NCBI GenBank assembly: GCA_002803225.1
Contig: NXFV01001257.1
Span: 62,001-126,000 of the forward strand
Direction: 5' to 3'
DNA from: Gamarada debralockiae
Taxonomy: Eukaryota; Ascomycota; Leotiomycetes; Helotiales; Hyphodiscaceae
Length of the DNA stretch: 64,000 bases
A model generated the notes under the pieces. That model was given only the letters and a program-made list of their open reading frames with translations. It had not been told where the DNA came from and made no database searches. Each line of letters starts with the position of its first letter. Within the stretch, counting starts at the first letter, position 1. Positions 11,104 through 24,190 of the stretch are shown here, one piece after another. The position numbers were made by a program, and so were the translations under genes.

Positions 11104-12543
11104 TCTCTATTCGACGGTTCGGAGCGACTGCTTGATCTTCTTGCATACTCCCCTCCCAATCTCCACTATTCAGATATTCTGTTCTTCCCTGCTCTGATTC
11201 CGTACTCTACTCAGAGTCTCCATCCATCGATCTGCCCAAAGTCATTCGGTCAATATTCTACCATCTGGTCCGACCCGTTTCGGTATCATTCGACATTCAC
11301 CAAATCTCCCGCTACGACTAACTGGACCCCATACTAACATTTGGCTTATGGTAAGTTTTAGGTATGCCAGCATCGGTCCCTTCCTCCAATTTCTTCTCCC
11401 TTCCCATTCCCATCCCTTAATACCCGTGACGAAAATCAGCTTCACACATCAAAAAGAATTCTAGCATCAGGCGGTTTCAGCATAACATGGCGTCAATTTC
11501 TTTCTGTCAACTCGCATATTTGGCTGGGAAATTGGTTGGGTCCATGGACTTGTGCATGGGCGTCACATTCGGTTTTGTACTCTACGTTACCCCAAGATAC
11601 CCATACGAGAAGAGGATAACTGCTTTACAAGGAAGTACGGCACACTTCTTAATCATCGTTGAGGGATCTTGTTTCGACGGAGAGTTCGGCGGTGGTTGTT
11701 AGCCCTCCTTTGAAATGTAGGATTATGGATGGATTTGTTAAGCTTTGATGACGTGGGGGGGCAGAATAACCAATAAACTTTTCAGATAAACTTCCTGTGC
11801 TGTATTATCGTAATGGTTTGACCTGCTGATTCGACATGGCAATTTCATAACATGCACGGTATGAAGGACCTTAATTCACCCGCGAAACTTTGAACTTTGA
11901 AAAATGTTTCCCCTGAAAAGATCCACTTGCGTGCGTGTTCAAAGATAGATACAGCCGCAAACTACTTATTTGTTAGCCTCGATAAAGACAAAGGGGAATC
12001 GCTAAGGGGTTCGGGAGGGGTAAAAATCTTCCTGCAAGTGGTGCGCGCCTAAAAATAGGTAGGGGAACGGCGAGGCCAGAGTTCGGAATTTGGACTACGT
12101 TTGAAGTTTCACCCCCAACAAGAGCCGCAACCCAAACCCACAAACCCTCAGACAAAATACGAAAAGGCATTTGTGGCCTCAAACCGACCGGCCAGATCTT
12201 CGAATTATCACCTCCGACCTATATCATTGCAACAGTGCCTCGAAAATTCAAGCCTCGGCTTCTTTTGAGAGCAGATCAATTCAATATCTGGTTACAGGGG
12301 GCTGAAACATCTCAGGAATCCTTCCTCTTCGACCTGTGAACACCGATATATTATCTGCGAAGCTGGGAAACACAGACGAGGATATATTGAAGGGCAGGAG
12401 AGCCTCGCGATATCTTTGCGCGAACCCACATTCCTTTGAAGGCGAGGACGGTGTAAAAATCCCTCGTGCGCGCGGGCTCAACGCTCAACTACATACATAC
12501 ACATTGGACTCCATAGGAGGGGGAACCTGACATCAGCGCAAAG
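11104..12543. other. intergenic, 1.4 kb without a gene
   Basis: Contains the 3' flank of the acidic-protein gene (pyrimidine-rich to about 11440) and the leader of the transporter gene. Short open frames here (for example 11487-11702) lack fungal codon pattern, splice support or recognisable domains. Confidence 0.4.
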
Positions 12544-14143
12544 ATGTTAGAAGACAAGTACGTCAATGGATCTACCATCAAATTGGTCGCGCAGGCGTTC
12601 GATGCTGGACCATAGGGAGGGCAATGGCTAATACGAGGTTGCAGATACATAGGGTTGGCGCTGGCCATCACAGGCACGATGGCGATAGGTATGTTCCGAT
12701 ACTTTTATTCGAGTGCTGGCAGGAACTGATAATGGATTTCTATCACAGGAACGAGTTTTGTCATCACAAAGAAGGTATGGCGCATTCGAGAGACTGCCTT
12801 TTGGATTGGCATGTGCTAGCATTAGAGGGCCTGCTAACCAGTCTCCAGGGACTCATGGATGCAGAGGAAAGACACGGTTTCGAAGGAGAAGGGTTTTCAT
12901 ATCTAAAGAATCCAATATGGTGGGGAGGAATCATAGCATGTACGACTTCCTCGATCTGCGTATTTGGGTCTCTGCTAATGTAATCTACAGTAATCGTCGG
13001 AGAAGTAGCAAATTTCGCCGCATACGCATTTGCGCCTGCAATTCTAGTCACACCTCTGGGAGCTCTGAGTGTGTTAATTGGAGCTGTGTTGGGATCATAC
13101 TTCTTGAAGGAGAAGCTGGGGACGTTAGGGAAGCTGGGATGCGCCATATGCCTTATAGGCTCGATCATCATCATTCTACATGCGCCTCCGGATCAGGATA
13201 TCGAGACGATTGACGAGATTCTTCACTATGCGATTCAACCAGGTATGGCTTCTGCGGCTAGTGTGGAGATTGTTGCTAACAAGGATTGAAGGGTTCTTGA
13301 TATTCTGCTTTACAGTCGCAGTCTTCGCCGTGGTTATGATATACAGAGTTGCGCCGGTATACGGGAAGAAGAATCCCCTTATTTTCCTCTCGATCTGCTC
13401 CACTGTTGGATCCGTGTCCGTTATGTCAGTCAAGGCAATTGGTATTGCCGTCAAGTTGACTTTCGCCGGCAACAACCAATTTACGCACCCTTCGACATAC
13501 GTGTTTATTATCTTAACAGCAGTCTGTATTTTGACTCAGATGAACTATTTCAACAAGGCTTTGAGCCAGTTCCCCACCTCAATGTAAGTCGTGAGGAGCT
13601 TATGTGGGTTATTGGAGCTAATATTGAGGCAGTGTCAATCCCTTGTACTATGTCACCTTTACCACCGCTACGCTTTGCGCTTCTTTCATCCTTTACGGTG
13701 GATTTAACACCTCGGACGCCGTCAACACATTATCTCTTCTCAGCGGGTTCTTGGTGATCTTCAGCGGTGTTTACCTGCTCAATATCTCGCGCTCTGATCC
13801 GGAAGGGCACAAGATGATAAACGGTGCGCAACATGACGGAATCGCCACGGATATCATTTCGGGCATCCAAACGAGAAGAAGCATGCAAGCAAGGAGGAGT
13901 TTGGATCCTCGAATCTCCATGGGAAGCAATGGATATGGAAGAGGCGCTGATAGAGAAGGACTCATGCGTGCCTACGACGAAGAAGAGAACGCCGGCTTCG
14001 GCTTGACCGATTTAGCAGAAGAAAGCGACGAAGAGGCGACCCAGAATGCCAACGGAAAGCTAACACCAAATGGAAATGGGAATGGAGCCAAGAGGAGCTT
14101 TAGTGAGCCCATAGAGAGATCTCGGAACTCATCGTCGCGGTGA
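12544..14143 (+). CDS. NIPA-family magnesium transporter
   Basis: Seven exons: 12544-12557, 12645-12688, 12749-12774, 12849-12939, 12991-13242, 13292-13583 and 13633-14143, giving 409 aa. The spliced N-terminus MLEDKYIGLALAITGTMAIG and the blocks IVGEVANFAAYAFAPAILVT, PLGALSVLIGAVLGSYFL and KLGCAICLIGSIIII are diagnostic of the NIPA (DUF803) family, a DMT-superfamily group with about nine membrane helices. Animal members carry Mg2+ at endosomal or plasma membranes. The last about 110 residues form a hydrophilic cytosolic tail with Arg-rich and Asn/Gly stretches, ending in RSRNSSSR. The first three coding exons are tiny (14, 44 and 26 nt), which automated callers often miss. Substrate specificity cannot be read from the sequence. 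Confidence 0.9.
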
Positions 14144-14549
14144 CGAGGCCATTTGTTTTCAAGGTTTTGATGCATTTTCATGCTTTGTATATGGTCTAGG
14201 TCTTGATCTTGGGATGGCCAATTTCGAGATTTTAGGGAGGAGGCAGCATGGACTGCGCTTCTCTCTTCATAGCATGAGGCTCCGGCGTTTGGACTTCTTC
14301 TGTACATTAACAAGGAAAGGAAGAGGCATCTTGTACGATACTAGGCGTGTGCGCTGGGGTGCGCATTGGCCGGGTCTATTTCAGACCTCAAACTCAAGGA
14401 TATTAGACATCACATTGGCCTATTTTTGAATTGTTCATTTTCGATCAGTGTTTATTGTGCCCGTTGATTACAAGCCATGCAGATAACCCTGAGAAGCTCA
14501 ACATGCCAATTCCCCACGCGCCAGCCATCAAAGTAAAACCTCCATCATT
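14144..14549. other. convergent 3' region
   Basis: Holds the 3' ends of the NIPA-type transporter and uS3 genes, which face each other. No other gene or clear terminator element is visible. Confidence 0.4.
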
Positions 14550-15634
14550 CTATTGCTCCTCCACAACTGGTTCCTCACCCTGCTGCTCCGATGCGCGTTG
14601 CGCCTCAGCAGCAGCCGTAGCAGCCGCAGCCTTCGCACCGTAATCTTGAGACATCGGCTGAACGACGCTCTGCTCCTCCTTTGGCTCAATGATCGTAACC
14701 GAGTCTGGCAATGACTTTGAGGGACCAGACTTTCCTTCTGGGTCAGATCCACGCATGATCTTAACCTTAATACCGAGGACACCTTGACGGAGGAGAACGT
14801 GACGAGTAGCGGAATCGATGAAGTCCTTAGCTGGCTGACCAGAGTGGATCATGAAACCATCGGTGAACTTCATGCTCTTGGCACGAGCAGCACGGAGCTT
14901 TCCAGAAACGACAACCTCGCAACCCTTCGCGCCACTCTCCATGATGAATCGGAGGACACCATAGCATGCACGTCGAACCGCAAGACCGTTGAGAAGCTTG
15001 TATCGGAGAGACTCGCACTGGGCGACGGCAGAGAGACCGCGGTTCTGGACCTTGGCGGCGTAGAGGGAGACGGAGTTTTCGGGGAATTTGAATCGCTTTT
15101 GGATGAGGGAGGTGAGTTCGCGGATGCGTCGTCCTTGCTCGCCGAGAACTTCTTGTGTGTGGGTTGCTCTGCTCAAGCTTGTTAGGATATGCCAATGTGA
15201 TTCTTGCAAGAGACCAGAGAGCAGAGAGCCAGAGAGTAGAGAGAAGAGCGAACCTGATGATGATATCTGTTACTGTAGGAGTCACTCTCACTTCAACTCC
15301 AGAGTAACCTTCCTCCGCAAGCTGCAAGATCTCGGAGTCAGTATTGCCTAACAAGGTAGAATTTGGGGTTATGACTCCCTGTCTCATGAGTTGTCTACTC
15401 CAAAGACAGGTCCAGAGAGTTTAAAACTCGCGAGACATTCGTAGTAGGAAATAGTGCTCCGAGAAACAGGGACACCGGACACCTACTTCTCTCTGAAAGA
15501 ACTCATTCAATTCCGCATAAAAAACACCGTCAGCGACAAACTTTCTCCGCTTCGAGCTTTTTTTTGGTTAGTCTGGCTCTTTATATTGGGGCTATGAGTC
15601 CTTACATAGCGGTACCTGGGACTCCGGAGGCCAT
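14550..15634 (-). CDS. RPS3: 40S ribosomal protein S3 (uS3)
   Basis: Four exons: 15634-15606, 15556-15487, 15321-15254 and 15168-14550, giving 261 aa. Splicing yields [20 protein letters not shown], then [32 protein letters not shown] and [18 protein letters not shown], the canonical eukaryotic uS3. The type-2 KH domain spans about residues 45-115, and the C-terminal S3 domain follows ([20 protein letters not shown]). The tail is Ala/Glu-rich. The protein sits at the mRNA entry of the 40S subunit; animal homologues also act on damaged DNA. Introns clustered in the 5' quarter are usual for fungal ribosomal-protein genes. I looked for a C/D-box snoRNA in the 165-nt second intron and saw none. 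It is divergent from the phosphatase gene. Confidence 0.97.
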
Positions 15635-16036
15635 ATTGACTGTTTTTGACCTTTGAATTGAACCTGCGGAGGAGGCGGCTGGTTCAATATTATTGTTGTC
15701 GTTGGATGGTTGACTTAGACTTCAAATCGCGAGTTGGATAAAATTATTGATGGTTGTTGGTAGATTTGTGGGAGGGGCTCACGTAGGCGAGACGCTAAAA
15801 CGTGCGGCCTTATTTTCGGCCAAGGCTGCAATTACGTTGTTGGCGCGGCTTGGGGGTAAGGTATTTTTGATATTGGGATTTACGCCTTTGATTCACTAAA
15901 AACATTCCAACGATTTAGAGCTTGGCGCATCTACGAAGTCTATCAAGAGGCACGGCTGTCAAGTGATTCGGACATGTTAGAAAAATCTACGAACGGTTGT
16001 TGATTCGAGCGCAACGAAGTAGCTGTTTGAGGAAAT
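15635..16036. promoter_or_regulatory. shared upstream region of RPS3 and the phosphatase gene
   Basis: Roughly 400 bp lie between two divergent start codons. It is unremarkable in composition; no motif I can name with confidence. Confidence 0.35.
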
Positions 16037-18501
16037 ATGGCAGACAAACTGCGAATAACCAAGGTCAGTGCTGTGCACTTTTAGCTTTCGATTTGATTAC
16101 TGATGACAATAGGTCGAAGATGTGCAAGTCCTGAGCGGTGGAGCAGTCAGTGTGGTGACTCTACATCTGACCCAACATCATATCGTCCTCGTCCAAACCC
16201 TTCCCCCGCCTCCAGGAACCCCTCCTCCAGACAAACGCCCGGGCCCCGCGAAAACGAGAGAGTCATGGATTGCATATCCTATGATAGCATTCTGTACCTT
16301 TCGACCAACTCCGCCAGGTTCCGGTCTCTCTTCTTCTATTCGAATACGGGGACGCGACTTTAGATTCGTGACGTTGAACTTCGTGGAGGACCGGCATGCT
16401 AGGGATGTTTATGAAAGTATCAAGGGCGCAACTTGCAGGCTGGGCAGTATCGACAAACTATACGCCTTTAGTTACAAGCCACAGCCACCTGAGAAGCAGA
16501 TATCTGGCTGGGATATCTACGATGCCAAGGCGGAATGGAAACGGCAAGGCATCAGCGACAAGGGCGTGGATAGGGGTTGGAGAATATCGAAGATCAATAT
16601 AGATTACGGCTTCTCCCCTACATATCCAGCACTTCTCCCGGTTCCTTCAACCATCTCAGACAACACTCTGAACTATGCGGGGAAATATCGCTCGAGAGTA
16701 CGAATACCGGTCCTCACGTATCTACATCCGGTGAACAACTGTTCGATTACGAGAAGCTCCCAGCCTCTAGCAGGTCTTCGAGGAAACCGCAGCATTCAGG
16801 ATGAAAAACTTGTGAGCGCATGCTTCTCTGCATCTGCACAGGTGGATGATTGGGATACTGCTTCCTCGAACATATCTAGAGGAAGTCCAGCTTCCAGTCA
16901 ACAAGATCTTCCTTCGTACAGCGCGGATGGAGAACTCTCAGAAACAGAACGAATAGAGGACGAGATGATCGCTTCGTCAACTATCGAAATAGTCTCGGAC
17001 AAGCCACATGTCTACGGCGCACAGCAACACAATCTCATTGTGGATGCTCGACCTACTGTGAATGCGTTAGCCATGCAAGCTGTTGGTCTTGGCTCCGAAA
17101 ATATGGACAACTACAAATTCGCAACCAAGGCGTATCTGGGCATTGAAAACATCCACGTGATGAGAGAGTCTCTGAACAAGGTCATAGAAGCTATCAAGGA
17201 TGCTGATGTGTCGCCATTACCACCAAATCGAGAACTGCTAGCTAAGAGCGGATGGATCAAGCACATTACGGGGCTTCTGGATGGAGCATCGCTGATTGCA
17301 AGACAAATCGGGATTCAGCATTCTCATGTTCTGATACACTGCTCTGATGGATGGGATCGAACAAGTCAGTTGAGTGCGTTAGCACAACTTCTCCTCGATC
17401 CTTACTATCGAACTATTGATGGGTTCATTGTTCTGGTTGAGAAGGATTGGCTTTCCTTCGGACACATGTTCCAGCACCGATCAGGATTTCTGAACAGCGA
17501 AAAGTGGTTTGCAACAGAGAAGGATGCGCTTGCCGGTTCTGCGATCCAACCTGGTGGGAGTGGAGAAGGACGAGGAGATGCAATCGAGAACGCACTGCTC
17601 AGTGCCAAACGATTCTTCAACAAAAGCAATCAAAGCCAGGAGTCAGTCGCTGATCCGGATGGAGAGATGCTCTCTTTTGAGGACTCGCCAAACGGCAAGA
17701 GAAAACCTAGTGCGAAAGATGGCCCTGCCGACAAGGAAGCTACAAAGCCCAAAGAGACCAGCCCGGTCTTCCACCAGTTTTTAGACGCTACCTATCAGCT
17801 GCTTCGCCAATTTCCAACGCGGTTTGAGTTTAACGAAAGATTCCTGAGAAGACTACTTTACCACCTTTACTCGTGTCAATATGGCACGTTCTTGTACAAC
17901 AATGAGAAATCACGCCTTGATGCTAAAGTCCAGGAGCGGACAACGAGTGTCTGGGCTTATTTCTTATCTCGGAGGTGAATTATGCTTTCCGGACTATTTC
18001 CTAGACCTTGGTGCTCGAGTTTTACAAATTGGAGGAATTATTACTGACTGCGCAATCAGAACTGAGTTCACCAACCCGGAGTACGATGCCGAAATAGACG
18101 ACCACGTGAAAGGCAAAGAGCGTCTCATTTTTCCCAAACTCAATAAAATCCGCTGGTGGCACGAAGTTTTCAATCGCTCAGACGAAGAGATGAACGGACC
18201 TCGAAACGCAGCCACTGAGCGGTATCTGGGCAATGGCGACGAGAGCCCTGGTGCCAATCGGACCGTTCTGACAGGCATTGAGACGGCCCACGTAGCTGCC
18301 GGAGTCGCACAGCCAAGAAATCCATTCACAGAAGGACACGCTGATACCAGTGCCACTCGACAAGTCTCGAATGGTAACGCCGGTGCGTTTGCGAGTTTGA
18401 GGGACGGCATTGCGGGATTGGGTATTGGACGGGGTAAAGGAACGTCAGGGAGTAAGAGTCCTGCCAGTGGGAAGCAACCTATGGAAGTTGAGATGCAGTA
18501 A
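16037..18501 (+). CDS. YMR1: myotubularin-type phosphoinositide 3-phosphatase
   Basis: Exons 16037-16063, 16113-17974 and 18060-18501, 776 aa. The catalytic loop HCSDGWDRTSQLSALAQLLL (Cys near residue 418) is the CX5R signature of active myotubularins, with the GWDR centre they share. An N-terminal PH-GRAM-like region precedes it, and EFTNPEYDAEIDDH plus IFPKLNKIRWWH follow. Family enzymes remove the 3-phosphate from PI3P and PI(3,5)P2 on endosomes and vacuoles. Ser/Thr/Gln-rich inserts (about residues 240-300 and 510-580) and a Gly/Ser-rich tail are likely disordered. The second intron (17975-18059) is needed to avoid a stop right after FLSRR. The yeast name is given by family; orthology was not tested. 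Confidence 0.92.
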
Positions 18502-18932
18502 CGGAGGAGCGGTTCATTTGGAAGGATTATTTTGATCCCCAATGGGATCTGCGAGATTTTGATCATGGAAATGGAATGAGAGATGCTGGGATTGGATTTT
18601 GGCAGTGGTATAGGCGTTCGGGAGAAGGAAAGCATACAAGCATTGCAGGAGCTTTGGTGTTATGGTAGAACTCACGTGCTTGATTACGAAGACAATGTAC
18701 TATGCCTCAACTCGTCTTTGGTTCATTCATGCGATCTAAGTTCTTTTTGTGAGCAAACGTAAGCCGGCTTCTTTTTGCTGAAATCCATGCCGAAAATCCC
18801 TAGCTTTAAAAGTCCTTCATTTTCTACAAATAGTTGGGATTCCGTGATTTCGTATTCAAACCAACAAGTGTGATTCAGGTTGGCCAAGTTTTCGAATCGC
18901 TCCTTTCCTTCGAATGAGCGAAAATAACGTGA
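18502..18932. other. convergent 3' region
   Basis: Lies between the 3' ends of the phosphatase and Phe-tRNA synthetase genes. No gene or structure identified. Confidence 0.4.
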
Positions 18933-20865
18933 TCATAAGAAGACCTCGAGGTTGATCTCTAACGTGCTGACAGGATATCTAAATTTAGTTAGCAAGACTC
19001 TCCCATCCACTTTAGATTAGGTATGACTTACCTCAACTCGAACTTATCGAGGACAGTAGGATGCAGAATACCAAACTCTCCAATACGGACTTGCTTTCCA
19101 TTCAGCCGCAAGTAAATAGCAGCAGCGTGTCCTGCAAAGAAAGTTGGCTCATCAATCTCTTCGATCCAATATCCATCCGGCTTTGTCGGGTCCTCCTTGA
19201 CTTCATAATCCAGCCTCTTGCCCTCAAGACCCTCCTCATGCGTCAAGAAAGCAGTCTTAAGCATCAGCAACACACGATCTAACAAGCCATGCACGACCTC
19301 GAAACCACTCGTCTTTCCATACCAAGCAGCAGCGAAATGCCTCTCGTTTCTGCTCTTCCGCTCTAAGCTCTCATCCTTGAACGCTACGTCTGAGACTTCG
19401 AAAACTTTGATTGGGACGCTGTGCTTCTTGTTCTCTCTGATAGTCTTCAACAATCCGGGGAGGAGGGATGTCCGTACGACTTGGTATTCTGCTGTCTTGG
19501 GGTTTGCGAGTCGAACCGCAGTTTGGCCGTCATCCTTACGGTTGAGCCAGCCGAAGTTCTCGTCGTGTGAGCAGAGGATGAGAGGCATGACTTCGCTCCA
19601 GCCAGCCATTGCTGCTTCCATTCTGACGATGTCGCCGAGCTTGTTGATCATCAGGGGTTGAGCGATGGTGGAGGCTTTGTTGGGCGAGGTCCGAGGGAGG
19701 TTGTTGAATCCGTAGGCAATGGCTACATCTTCCATGATATCGCATTGATGAAGGACATCAGCTCGTGTTGGAGGTACTGAGACTTCGATTAAATTCTTGT
19801 CTTTTGAGGAGGGCTTGGCTGTGTAGCACATCTTGGTGAGTAGCTCGCATATCCGCTGAGGTGACTCGTTTAGGCCGCAGCAGTTATTGATGTAATCGAC
19901 TTCTGCCTCTGCTTTTCGAGGGCTGATATCTGGTGTTTGTCGGCTCTCGCCATTGTGGTCTGAAATGATCTTGATGGGCTCGATTGTGAATGGCTCAGCG
20001 CAGTATTGGGAGAACATTGCGACGATGATGTTGTTCACGATCTCAAGCTTGGTTCGGTCCGTTCCCGTCATTTCAATGAAAACGTTTCTAGTCTTCAAGG
20101 TGATCTTGGAGTGGTCGCCGTTGATAATGGGGGGCATTGAGCAGACAATCCGCTGTGAATCGTAGATGACTGGGTATACTGGCTTTTCTCGAATGATGTG
20201 TAGGTACTTTCCAAGATTTTTATCAGTCTCGTAGAAAGTCATCATCTCCTCGGCGTTCATCTCCTTGGTCTGATTCAGGGGCGCGAAATTGATCTCCTTC
20301 GGGGACAGAGCTTCGTATGTGAAGGGTCCCTTCACGGTATCCAAATCGTGGGTACCAATTGCGACCAATGTCCGCTGTCTAGCAAGATTTTGGTGGAGCT
20401 TATCTTGCAGTGATATGAAGGAGTCGTAGCTCTCTTGTGTGAACTTGATATTCCGTAAGATAGCTCCAGATGCGTATGGCCGCACTTTCATAGTATCAGG
20501 ATGAATCGTAAGAGTCTCCAACTTCCCACTCTTGGGCATAACCAATCTGTAATTCGGCAGAGGCATTTTCTCTCTGAAGATGTTAAGCATGAGAGCTATG
20601 CCTTCGAAGCAAAGCATGTCATATCTGTTCGCAGGAATCTCAATCTTGAGTTGGGGCGGTTCTTGCTTTCCGTTGACAACGGGTCTCTCTTGATTTGTGG
20701 TGTCCTCGTCGAGCTCGATGCCGAATTCGAAACATAGCTCCTCGAACTCTTCGGTGGTATATCTGCAGCAAAAGTCAGACTTGTTTTTTGACTGAGTTAC
20801 TTTTTGACTTACTCCTGCCCAAGAGCTTTGTAGAGCTCCGCCTTGTCTACACTGATTGTGGGCAT
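18933..20865 (-). CDS. FRS1: cytosolic phenylalanyl-tRNA synthetase, beta subunit
   Basis: Exons 20865-20813, 20762-19032 and 18978-18933, 609 aa, normal for the eukaryotic or archaeal-type beta subunit. It starts [20 protein letters not shown] and ends [11 protein letters not shown]. The B3/B4 tRNA-editing region lies in the first half ([20 protein letters not shown], then [13 protein letters not shown]). The B5 domain follows ([20 protein letters not shown]), then a catalytic-like domain ([20 protein letters not shown]). With FRS2 it forms the alpha2-beta2 enzyme that charges tRNA-Phe and edits mis-acylated Tyr. The upstream neighbour, PP2A-A, is divergent. Confidence 0.96.
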
Positions 20866-21537
20866 TTTGACTGTCGCAGATGGTTATACCACTCCCCAGA
20901 AAGGTCTTCTAAGGCTACAAAGCGTAAAAGTGTGTAGATGTTGGTGTCGTGGAGGATTGGCGCAAAGCAGTAATTTATGACTCTGTTTTAGGTATTCCCA
21001 AAAATATCGGAGGGGTTGTTGCCTCAAATTCATGGCAGCACACTGCCCTTGCAATTCTCAGGTCGTCAATTCCTGACCGCAGTGGAATTGCTTCTGTATT
21101 TTCACCCCACCAGCTACTCTATACATCCATCACGGACTCGCCGACATACAAGAACGAGTTTATGATAATTGCTTCCTGTCCTGGTACGTTCAATTGCATT
21201 CAACGACTTCCTGCGGTCAAAGATAGTTTTCTTTGAATAGCTTCCCCGTCATCCTAGCCTGTTGGTCTCCCCCGCCATATTCAATATCGATGGCCCACAA
21301 ACTTCCATGCGCATGCGGGATTGTTCACTAATAGTCCCAGACGGTACATATCCTCGGCGACAATCCTCAGTAATACGATTCAGTGCTTCGGCGCGAACTT
21401 GCGACTGAAGCAAGGTGAACCAACACACGCGATCAACTACCTAGACTACGGGTACAAAGTAAACAGGTCGAAGACTGGCTGCGCAGACCGCCTTCTGCAC
21501 CTCCTCTACCACCAAATCAAGTTCACACCCATTCACC
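20866..21537. promoter_or_regulatory. divergent region, FRS1 / PP2A scaffold
   Basis: 672 bp between start codons. No ORF or named site supported. The right-hand 100 bases are C-rich leader sequence (TTCACACCCATTCACC just before the PP2A-A ATG). Confidence 0.35.
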
Positions 21538-23801
21538 ATGTCTGACGGCCCAGATAAGACCGATGAGCTTTACCCCATAGCCGTGCTCATTGACGAGTTA
21601 AAGGTACATGGTCCACTGCAGCCTTCTTACTGATCTTCATGGCAGGGCTTGCTCACAATGGATACAGCATGATGACGTCCTCTTACGATTAAATGCCATA
21701 CACCGACTCTCAACCATTGCTCTTGCGCTAGGAGCTGAGCGCACTCGAGACGAACTGATTCCTTTCTTAGATGGTATGCCTCAGAAACGTTACCGTGCAA
21801 CTCCGCGGATACTGATTTGTTTCTTTAGAATCGGTCGAAGACGAAGATGAGGTTCTCACGGCTTTGAGTGAAGAACTTGGCAACTTTGTCGAATACGTTG
21901 GCGGTCCAGAATGGGGACATGTACTCCTTTCGCCTCTCGAGAACCTTGCTGCTATTGAGGAGCCTTTGGTTCGGGAGAAGGTGAGTATCCAAGGCCCCTC
22001 TATACAATGACTTTGCTAATGCGAATCTAGGCCGTCGAGTCTCTGAACAAAATCTGCGACGAGTTGACTTCACAACAGGTCGAAGAATACTTCATCCCCC
22101 TTACAATCCGCCTCTCGAAAGCCGACTGGTTCACATCAAAAATTTCAGCTACAGGTCTCTACAATGTGCCATACAAGAAAGCTACTCCCCCCTTGCAAGA
22201 GCAGCTGCGACAACAGTTCGGCCTTTTAGTCCACGATGAGACACCGATGGTCCGAAGACAAGCTGCCAATAACCTAGCAAAATTCGTGAAGGAGATGCCT
22301 GCCACAATCGTTGTTGAAGAAATGATACCCCTTTTCCAACATCTTGCCGGTGACGACCAGGATAGCGTGCGGTTATTAACCGTGGAGATTTTGATTGCGA
22401 TTGCAGAAGTTGTACCAAAGGAGCAACAGTCGAGTCATGGAGTTCTGCTTACAGCCTTGAGGAGTTTGATCGAAGACAAAAGTTGGAGAGTCAGATACAT
22501 GGTTGCAGACAGATTTGAGAAGGTTTGTGGCACACTACTTGGGCAACATAGTGCATACTGACTTCTCCTAGATTGCAAAAGCCGTAGACGATGAGGTTGT
22601 CACGAGAGATCTTGTCCCAGCATTTGTCAAGTTGCTCAAAGATACCGAGGCGGAAGTCCGGACAGCGATTGCTGGTCAAATTCCTGGTAAGTATCTCGTT
22701 TGATTGTCCAGTGATTTTGCTAAGCAAGTAATAGGTTTCTGCAAGCTTGTTGACCGAACCACTCTCCTTAACGATATCATGACCACTGTAGAAGACCTTG
22801 TGTCTGATACCTCCCAACACGTTCGAGCTGCTCTCGGAACCCAGATCAGTGGACTTGCTCCTATTCTTGGCAAGCAAGAGTATGTTCTAGCATCTCAATT
22901 ATGAGCAGTGGCTAATATTCCCAGAACTATCGACCATCTCCTTCCCATGTTCCTCCAAATGCTCAAGGATGAGTTCCCTGATGTTCGCCTTCACATTATC
23001 TCGAAACTCGAGCTAGTCAACCAAGGTATATGAACCAGTCAAATAGTTTCTCGATTTTACTGACAAAATTAGTGATTGGCATCGAACTTCTTTCACAATC
23101 ACTTCTGCCTGCTATCGTTCAACTTGCTGAAGACAAGCAATGGCGAGTTCGATTGGCAATCATCGAGTACATTCCTCTCTTAGCGAGCCAACTGGGAGTC
23201 AAGTTCTTCGATGAGAAACTTTCAGCCCTCTGCATGGGCTGGTTGGGCGACACTGTTTTCTCTATCCGTGAAGCAGCAACACACAACCTTAAGAAGCTCA
23301 CAGAAGTCTTCGGTGTTGAATGGGCGAACGAAGCCATCATTCCAAAGGTTATGGCGATGGGAGCCCATCCAAATTACCTCTACAGAATGACGACCTGCTT
23401 CGCTATTACGGTAAGTCTCCCAGGTGCCTATTGCAAACAATGCTAAGTCGTTATTCTAGACACTAGCAACTGTTGTCAGTCTCGATGTGGTCCAAAACTC
23501 CATTCTTCCAATGATGGACAAGCTCGTCGTTGATGATATCCCCAACATCCGGTTCAACGTCGCGAAGTCCTATGCTGAACTCATCACTGTCCTCAAGCGC
23601 CTTCCCAGTGAGGGTACAATTTACTCGCTTGAAAAGTCAGGCAACTCACTACCACCATCAACTCGGGGCCAAGAGCTCATCGCAGAGAGAATCATCCCGA
23701 ATTTGGAGAAGCTGCAGAAGGATGATGATGTTGATGTCCGTTTCTTTGCTACTACCGCTGCTGCTACGATCTCTGGCGAGCCAATGAATACTTCACCATA
23801 G
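21538..23801 (+). CDS. TPD3: protein phosphatase 2A scaffold subunit A (PR65)
   Basis: Nine exons: 21538-21603, 21668-21773, 21829-21980, 22031-22522, 22572-22686, 22735-22879, 22925-23025, 23073-23410 and 23460-23801, giving 618 aa. It is built of HEAT repeats; consensus pieces recur about every 39 residues, such as [34 protein letters not shown] and [19 protein letters not shown]. The start [20 protein letters not shown] is the family signature. The protein holds the catalytic C and regulatory B subunits in the nucleus and cytosol. An extra insert near the C-terminus (about residues 570-585, [15 protein letters not shown]) lies between the last two repeats, in a place where I recall fungal orthologues varying. 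Confidence 0.97.
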
Positions 23802-24190
23802 ATGAGATAATAAAGCTTTGATGATGGGAAAAGGCCTGGGTTTGGGCTGAATGTAACTGGTAGCCTTGCTCTTTGTTGTTCTAGATTGGGAGCAGAAATA
23901 CTATCAGAGTCTCTTGAGAGTACTCTTTCCTGTGTGACGTTTGATGATGTGAACCCCTTGAAACGTACCCCAGGGCTCTAAGACGGCTTCCCCTGAACAA
24001 CGCAGTCTGACCAATACACCGCCCACAAATAAGGCGATGCTAAATCGGCAGAAAATGTTGACTTCAACACCCCGCCAAACTTCAATTTAGCAGTAATCAA
24101 ATATACGAAACACCCAGTCTGGGGATTTTGACCTGACCAGGCTATTGACAACCTCCCAAGCCCCTAAAATCTCTCCTCCAAACTCCTAAA
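23802..24190. other. intergenic between TPD3 and EFM4
   Basis: Tandem-gene spacer of 389 bp. AC-rich leader just before EFM4; no other feature. Confidence 0.4.

Noticed and set aside
11487..11702. 71-codon open frame between the acidic-protein and NIPA genes
   Set aside because: No homology, no splice-linked exons, and sits in long untranslated or intergenic sequence.
15322..15486. Intronic C/D-box snoRNA in RPS3, as in some animals
   Set aside because: No RUGAUGA/CUGA box pair in correct spacing on the minus strand.
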